A model generated the notes under the pieces. It did no database searches. It saw nothing but the letters and a program-made list of their open reading frames with translations, and was not told where the DNA came from. A program made the translations under genes and the position numbers. A stretch of 64,000 bases of DNA from Molanna angustata (lineage: Eukaryota; Arthropoda; Insecta; Trichoptera; Molannidae): NCBI GenBank assembly GCA_963576475.1, contig OY754974.1, positions 7,612,974 to 7,676,973 on the forward strand, in the 5' to 3' direction. Positions 58,506-64,000 of the stretch are shown one piece after another. Each line of letters begins with the position of its first letter. The stretch's first letter is position 1.

Positions 58506-58696
58506 AAAGCAGGCAACTCAATAACTCAATACCCTAACACTGTTCGCATTCTCCCTGTCTAGCACTCACGACTCACTGCGCCGTGAGCCAATACATTTCG
58601 AAGGAGTGAGTTAACACTCCCGTCGCAGTGAACAGAATCGACGCAATGAGCGGTGCAACGCAGCTTTACAACTGTCATGTCTACCACAGTACCGCG

Positions 58697-58893
58697 TAGG
58701 TATGCTTTTAGTTTATGAACACATAATGTAGCGAGAAGAGGGAACATATTTTATCGATTTTCGAGATGTAAGTTGTATTTAAATTATAGATAAATAAAGT
58801 ACTTATATGCATAGAATAATAATAATACGCTTATATGTAAGTTTTTACGTTTCTAAATTCTGACGAGCAAAAGTCTTTGTTCGATGCAAAGTA
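58697..58893 (+). pseudogene. THAP-domain relic, copy 2, right part
   Basis: tttatgaacacataatgtag, ttttatcgattttcgagatg and caaaagtctttgttcgatgc continue the unit exactly as in copy 1 at 49,375-49,545. Confidence 0.7.
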
Positions 58894-58914
58894 ATTTCAT
58901 ATATTGTATTGAAA

Positions 58915-59125
58915 CTGTGACGTCATAATTATTGATTCACTCTGATTGGTGTTTCTCATAAAATGGCGGACTTACATATTTTGTATTTTTATTTTAATAA
59001 TATTAATATTATTCGCTCTTTTAAAATGAAAATAAATATATTTTTTCCAATCTATATAACCTATTTTATCTTATAAAATTATAATTTCAATGATTTTATC
59101 ATACTGTCATCACGCCTATTCTACA
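58915..59125 (+). repeat. CRE/CCAAT repeat, copy 4
   Basis: tgacgtcataattattgatt, ctctgattggtgtttctcat, aaaatggcgga and the shared AT-rich part up to catcacgcctatt. Confidence 0.75.
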
Positions 59126-59214
59126 GAAATAAAAACTGAAATACAGATATAACAAGTACCACTTACGAACTTTACCCAAATATTAAAACTTTTGTCATAA
59201 AAAAACGGTTAAAA

Positions 59215-59345
59215 GTGTGATTTAGTGTATACTAACTAACCAGTGTTTTCTGTCAAGAGAAGCAAGATTTGCATGAGAAATATAATCGAAATTAATTTCT
59301 TCTCTGCTTTAACTCCAATGCAGAATGGTACAAAAACCAAATGGC
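59215..59345 (-). mobile_element. SINE2 remnant
   Basis: actaaccagtgttttctgtc, gagaagcaagatttgcatga and a worn head with ccaaatggcttgcc. Confidence 0.5.
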
Positions 59346-59424
59346 TTGCCAGTATGACATAATTATTTTATTTCATTCGACATAATCATACTCTTGATTT
59401 TCTTTACCAAGTTTCATAGTGTTT

Positions 59425-59860
59425 CCAATCAACCTTTAAGATGACTATTCCATCTACCAAGATGCTATTCATAGCATTTCCAAACATAACTATCAACCTA
59501 TTCGATGACTTTTCCATCAACCAAGATGCTATTCATAGTATTTCCAAACATAACTATCAACCTATTCGATGACTTTTCCATCAACCAAGATGCTATTCAT
59601 AGTATTTCCAAACATAACTATCAAACTATTCGATGACTTTTCCATCAACCAAGATGCTATTCATAGTATTTCCAAACATAACTATCAACCTATTCGATGA
59701 CTTTTCCATCTACCAAGATGCTATTCATAGTGTTTCCAAACATATCTATCAACTTATTCGATGACTTTTCCATCCACCAAGATGCTATTCATAGTGTTTC
59801 CAAACATATCTATCAACTTATTCGATGACTTTTTCATCTACCAAGATAGTCATCGTAGTC
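59425..59860. repeat. 64-bp tandem array, about 6.5 units
   Basis: gatgctattcatag or its variant begins at 59,461, 59,525, 59,589, 59,653, 59,717, 59,781 and 59,845 (last variant gatagtcat), an exact 64-base step. Units also share atttccaaacataactatca and cgatgacttttccatc. Units 2-4 are nearly identical and the outer ones more diverged. Confidence 0.92.
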
Positions 59861-59894
59861 TCTGCATTGCAATAATTATAAAAAAATGAACAAT

Positions 59895-60090
59895 TCCATG
59901 CACCCTGCGCAAGTGGCGAGTTTATTGCCGTATGGTAATTTCTTCCAACTAACCAGTGTTTCCAGCCCAGAGAAGCAATATTTGCGTGAGAAATAAATTT
60001 AAATAAATTTCTCCTCTGCTGGGAATCGTACCCAGGACGCCCGCACAGAAACCAAACGGCTTACCAACTGTGCCACGGCAGTCGGCATTA
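59895..60090 (-). mobile_element. SINE2 full-length copy
   Basis: Tail atgcaccctgcgcaagtggc, body with gagaaataaatttaaataaa, and a complete tRNA-like head gctgggaatcgtacccagga ... accaactgtgccacggcagt. Reference copy for SINE2. Confidence 0.85.
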
Positions 60091-60175
60091 CTATTAATCG
60101 TCAAAACTATAGATTTTGATAAGAAGAGTACGGACTAGTGATTAAGAATGCCATAGAGCGAGACAGATATTTTTT

Positions 60176-60300
60176 TTAAATGAATATGTCCTTGTTAAAC
60201 AAGTACATATACATCTTCCTAATACGTTCCCTAAAATAAGCAAATAAATGTTTGTGCTTAGGTGAACGAAATCGGTCGAGGCAGGATTCGAACTCGCGAC
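60176..60300 (-). mobile_element. SINE3 copy
   Basis: Minus-strand counterpart of 13,835-13,920: tgaatatgtccttgttaaac, aagtacatatacatcttcct and the B-box region ggcaggattcgaactcgcga. It ends directly in a CA run. Confidence 0.7.
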
Positions 60301-60522
60301 ACACACACACACACACACACACAAAACTCACATAAAATGTTCTACTCCGAATTCTGAGTAAATCCATGTACGCGAACATATATGCTGCGAGGCCTCTAGT
60401 TGGTGTTATTAGCATGCAAAAAGTCCACTACGCCATACAAAATTTTCTTTCGTACACGCATCTTGGCTTTAATGTCGATTCATTCAGAGAATTGAATTCT
60501 CATGAACGAATCGACAGTTGGA
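60300..60522 (-). mobile_element. Helitron-like TC-end fragment
   Basis: From the CA tract through atgttctactccgaattctg and atatgctgcgaggcctct to aatcgacagttgga|T. The terminal hairpin is strongest here: tgtcgattc / gaatcgaca plus tcagagaatt / aattctcatga. Confidence 0.75.
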
Positions 60523-61344
60523 TAATACATATTTTTATGATTATCTTTGTACGACGAAAAATGTTAATATAAAATAAATAAATATAAAATTAAAATAAAA
60601 TTAATATAATATTCACTTTTTTAATACACGCATAGTTTGTTTCACCTATGTGATGTTTCATTGATAACTAGTTCATAATTTTTCCTTAAAAATATCCAAT
60701 ACGTCCCTTTCAATTCGGATGAGTGGATACTAGACGAAATCCATTTTGCCAATAAAACTCTCAAAAATGAAGAGCCTAATGAAAGAGCGCAAATCTCTGG
60801 TAGCATTTGAGGATGGAGTCACCCCAAAGTGCTGTTGATTCCCCGAAGCCATTATCAAGAGAGCAGACAGACGAGAAGGTCGGGAAGCGAGGCGTCTGGT
60901 ACGATGAAAGTATAGTATAACAATATGTTCTGTGTCGAGAGATGAGTACAAAGCAAAAGGGTTGGGTAGGAAGCTGCTCCATCCGAATAAATCACCAAAC
61001 ATCGTTCTCCACTTCCTGTGCATGGCCAATAAATCGTGCCTCTGGTATCCGGAGGCGTGGCAGCAGAAAAACCTAGTCTGTCAGGCCGGCGACATTGCTA
61101 GACCATAGTACTGACACTAAAACTGGTACAAATGCTCCTCGCATTACGAAAACAAAATCTCAGTTAAAACTTTCCACTACTCATTTTCAAATGTTTTCAA
61201 TCTGGATTTGTGAGAAGAATACCACAAGTCTCCAGAAAGTGGCACCTTATTTTTTAGCTTACATCAAATACAATACATTACATAGGATTCTAAAATGTCA
61301 AATAGAGAGTGCTGAATGCGTATTATGAATTTCATTTCTTGTAT
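60523..61344. other. Unassigned; 99-codon minus frame
   Basis: A minus frame at 60,730-61,029 (MAMHRKWRTMFGDLFGW...) is open and less AT-biased than its surroundings. Parts of it vaguely recall LINE C-termini but I could not align firm motifs. Confidence 0.25.
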
Positions 61345-61445
61345 GGAGGGACGACATCACCCGTCATGCTGGTATCATTTAAATGCTTAAAGCACGAGAT
61401 AGAGTGGCTTGGAAAGAGATAGAGAAGGCCTTCGTCCAGAGGGGC
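61345..61445 (+). pseudogene. LINE C-terminal fragment
   Basis: Plus-strand WRDDITRHAGIIxMLKARDR and VAWKEIEKAFVQRG, the usual end of a LINE ORF2 (W.DDI...A.DR..WK..EEAF.Q.G). Confidence 0.65.
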
Positions 61446-61800
61446 ATATCTTGTTTTCTATAATATCTTAAGATGTTATAGCACTCCATATGATAATTGA
61501 CGGAATCAAAACCATCCATGCTTATCCATATCATGGATAAAATTATCTTATGTTCTGTAATATCTTAAAATGTTATAGAACTCCATATGATAATGGCGGA
61601 AAAAAAACATCCATGTTTATCCATATCATGGATAAAATTATCATATGTTCTATAATATCTTAAGATGTTATAGAACTCCATAATGATAATTGGCGAAAAC
61701 CATCCATGTTTACCCATATCATGGATAAAATTATCATAATGTTCTATAATATCTTTAGATGCTATAGAACTCCATATGATTATTATATCCATGAATGATA
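61446..61800. repeat. ~95-bp tandem array, about four units
   Basis: taatatctta or its variant starts at 61,461, 61,558, 61,653 and 61,747. Units share gttatagaactccatatgat, accatccatg and atatcatggataaaattatc. The right end carries an inverted piece (gataaacatggatggttttg). Confidence 0.85.
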
Positions 61801-62784
61801 AACATGGATGGTTTTGATTCCTCCTGTTGACCGGACTTGCCCCCCCAGGAGTGGACGGGATTACGCTGAGAAAAAGAAGAAGAAGTATGGCGTGGCGCTC
61901 AGGTACTAAAAAGAACCCAAACTAAAAAGTCGATGACAGTCCACGAGCGTGAATCTTCTATCCATATTTGTAGATTATTCTTTTCGCAACATAGTACCGA
62001 GATTGCTAATCTATAGCTATACGGAGCTTCATTAGCTACTTTTTTGTCATTTAGCGTGTTGACACATGCTGAAAAAATTGATTGAAGAGATTGTCATTGG
62101 TTGATAAACTCGCCCCTTGGACAATGGACAGAGTGTAATCTGTCTATTAAATGAGATAAAAAAGATGCGGAGCGAGTCGTGGTGCAGTGTTCGCCACAAC
62201 CCATTTGTTAAAATAAAAACCTTCATACGAGGAGTTCGTTTGTGCATTTCACTGTTTAGTAAAAAGACCACCTAAATCCCTAAATTGATATATTTCAAAA
62301 ATAAATAGTCAACTTCTTTCAACTTGGACCTTGAGGTTATTTCTTTTTGTGACTTTTTTTCATTTATTGATTCATAATACATTGAAAACTTATTGTTTAT
62401 GTCTATCGGAAAATAAAATTCAGAATTTAATAGTGTTATTCTTTGGAGCGTAGTAAAGGTTTTTATAAAGCATGGTTCATCTGTACTTAAAGTTAATATA
62501 CTGTTTTCTGTCCCTTTTTTCTGTTTTCCTGATACGCAACCAGACGATAACGGAAATGACAGTATGTAGAAAGAAAAACTTACAAGACTTGTTCCAACAA
62601 AGACATAGAAATAACACCAGGGTATTACGAGGCTTTCTTTGAAGGGCTGACATTCCTACATTATATGTACTTGTTTACAATATATAAAACATGACATTAA
62701 TTTATGATTTTATTTGTAACTCCCCACAACACATTGTATAAGTACACTATTTATTCTTCTATAAGTGTTGATAATCTCAAAATT
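61801..62784. other. No recognisable gene
   Basis: AT-rich; GAAGAAGAAG near 61,876 may be a LINE tail. Confidence 0.35.
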
Positions 62785-63009
62785 GTTTCCCGAGAATCTG
62801 ACAAGTGCTATGTCAAATATCAATTTAGCTCGCACCCAGTAAAAAGTATCTACATTTTGGAGATTCATGATATTAATCGTCTCACGAATCAGGACTGAAA
62901 ACTTAGTGAAAAACTGTCTCCACTGGGAATCAAACCCGGGATCAGATACTGATCAGACTCAGTAGTCAGATATACCTAATATCTAACTAACTAAACCACG
63001 AAGACCGAC
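62785..63009 (-). mobile_element. SINE1 copy, diverged
   Basis: attgtttcccgagaatctga, cgcacccagtaaaaagtatc, gatattaatcgtctcacgaa, ccactgggaatcaaacccgg and the head edge accacgaagaccgac. Internal duplications of cagatac/cagtcagata lie in the head. Confidence 0.75.
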
Positions 63010-63154
63010 TTGTGTGTTAAAATAGACTATTATTTTGATTTTTTTATAATATTCTGCTGCTAAATTATCAAAATGGCGGTTTTACTATCATACCTTTCCA
63101 GTGTAAACGTGTTTTGGGGGAATTCCAGAAATTAGTTACTATGTAGGTAACACA

Positions 63155-63640
63155 ATGGAATCGCATATTTTCCAAACAAATTTTGCGATAATAATTCAAG
63201 TATCTATCCCTTTTTACTCTCGGACATTGGCCCGATTCCAGAAGTCCCCTATTCCGTATCTCGTATCTCCGTACCCGATACCGGAACTGATGTCAAATAT
63301 AACAGCTTTTATTGGTCCTTCGATCCGGAAGTTTTCGGTTGTTTGGCGGTCGCCTAACATCTCAACGTTATGGTTCGATTTATTTGAATTTATCGCTGTT
63401 TTCGCGCCACCAAATGGAAAGGGGAATGGAATATTCTGGTTTTGTGCAAACTAACGTTACAAACTTTACATTTAAGGTAAAATTATGGCTTTTTTCAACA
63501 CACAACTACGACGGTGAAACTTTCCAAACTATTTGGAGATGTTACCTATTGTACAACGGTCATTACTATCTAAGTAGTATTAAATTCAAAGATATCAATG
63601 GTTTATTTCTGTTTTTCTGTGAACGCTAGGTCTAATTTCT
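63155..63640 (+). other. Possible host exon, unproven
   Basis: Two overlapping plus frames of 99 and 105 codons. From the ATG at 63,416 (MERGMEYSGFVQTNVTNFTF) a good splice-donor context, ttaag|gtaaaatt, follows at about 63,474. The sequence is less repetitive than most of the window. No domain recognised. Confidence 0.25.
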
Positions 63641-63764
63641 TTTCCCATATACGTACCTCATTTTAAAATTTTATTTTTGCGATATTCTGTTATTTTTATT
63701 TTTTTCTTTTATTTCATATTTCTAACTTTACTTAACCTTATCTAACTTATCTTATGACCAATTT

Positions 63765-63965
63765 TTACATCTCAATAGAGACGAAGTTGTAATATTATAG
63801 GAGAAGTAGGAACTCAAATAACCTACAGGGCTTACGACCTGTCATCGGCTGGTCATCATGATCACTTTATGCGCTTGCGCAACGTTCACCAATAATGCAT
63901 CTTTATTAAGTTACATATCAATCAATTTTTGAAAGTTCTCTTATATAATATTTTAAGGATCTGTT
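63765..63965 (+). repeat. Dispersed repeat R, copy 4
   Basis: atctcaatagagacgaagtt, aacctacagggcttacgacc, gatcactttatgcgcttgcg and caccaataatgcatctttat, then the ttttgaaagttct segment seen in copy 1. Confidence 0.75.
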
Positions 63966-64000
63966 CGTTTTAAAATAAGCTGAAAAACAACATCGCCATC

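Larger units (their letters stand above)
57464..58696. mobile_element. TIR element with ~175-bp inverted ends
   Basis: Arms 57,480-57,655 and 58,497-58,672 are inverted copies: ttcactgcgccgggtgtgtt against ttcactgcgacgggagtgtt, then ccttcgaaatgtattggctc and gttagggtattgagttattg. ccgcg flanks both sides (57,459-57,463 and 58,692-58,696), a possible 5-bp duplication. It contains a CRE/CCAAT repeat and a short tandem. No transposase is visible. The matching site without the element is at about 49,365 in THAP copy 1. Confidence 0.8.

Noticed and set aside
59425..59860. CRISPR-like array
   Set aside because: The 64-bp unit repeats in full with no variable spacers, and the genome is clearly eukaryotic.

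Overview
The window reads as repeat-rich, AT-rich insect chromosome. The mix of tRNA-headed SINEs, short 3' ends of many non-LTR retrotransposon (LINE) families, Helitron-like units and MITEs suggests a moth or butterfly; that is an inference from repeat style, not from a diagnostic gene. I found no intact single-copy host gene. The only long intact coding sequences are the gag and pol of one young LTR retrotransposon. Almost everything else recognisable is a decayed or truncated transposable element, separated by AT-rich DNA in which I see nothing coding.

Layout: 1-9.6 kb holds SINE copies, an inverted pair of an unnamed repeat and LINE 3' fragments. 11-12.6 kb has two fragments of an R1-like LINE, and 15.8-16.7 kb a CR1/L2-like LINE. 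18.5-19.2 kb is an old Helitron-like copy, followed by a LINE reverse-transcriptase fragment (19.3-20.3 kb). 22.36-22.76 kb is a nested set of hairpins. 23-26.6 kb carries more LINE pieces. 26,584-36,680 is a complete Ty3/gypsy-type LTR retrotransposon on the minus strand, inserted into a LINE fragment. 38.5-39 kb is a GC-rich insert flanked by a 13-bp direct repeat. 41.5-47 kb mixes LINE ends, SINEs, a 173-bp-arm palindrome and a piggyBac-like MITE. 47.7-55 kb has four long Helitron-like copies, three of them in a row, with a THAP-domain relic and a 586-bp MITE between. 56.5-62 kb holds a second THAP relic split by a TIR element, and tandem arrays with periods of 19, 64 and about 95 bp. 62.8-64 kb ends with a SINE and another copy of a conserved dispersed repeat.

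The LTR element is the standout. Its two 1,636-bp LTRs look identical and are flanked by a 4-bp duplication. It has a primer-binding site matching the 3' end of tRNA-Lys and a canonical -1 frameshift signal (A AAA AAC plus a stem) joining gag to pol. Inside each LTR is a sense-oriented, frameshifted fragment of a host AGC-type protein kinase, most like insect S6KL. So a host kinase piece now copies itself twice with every insertion. A second notable theme is that the Helitron-like units keep A|...|T junctions and a base-paired hairpin at their TC end in every copy.
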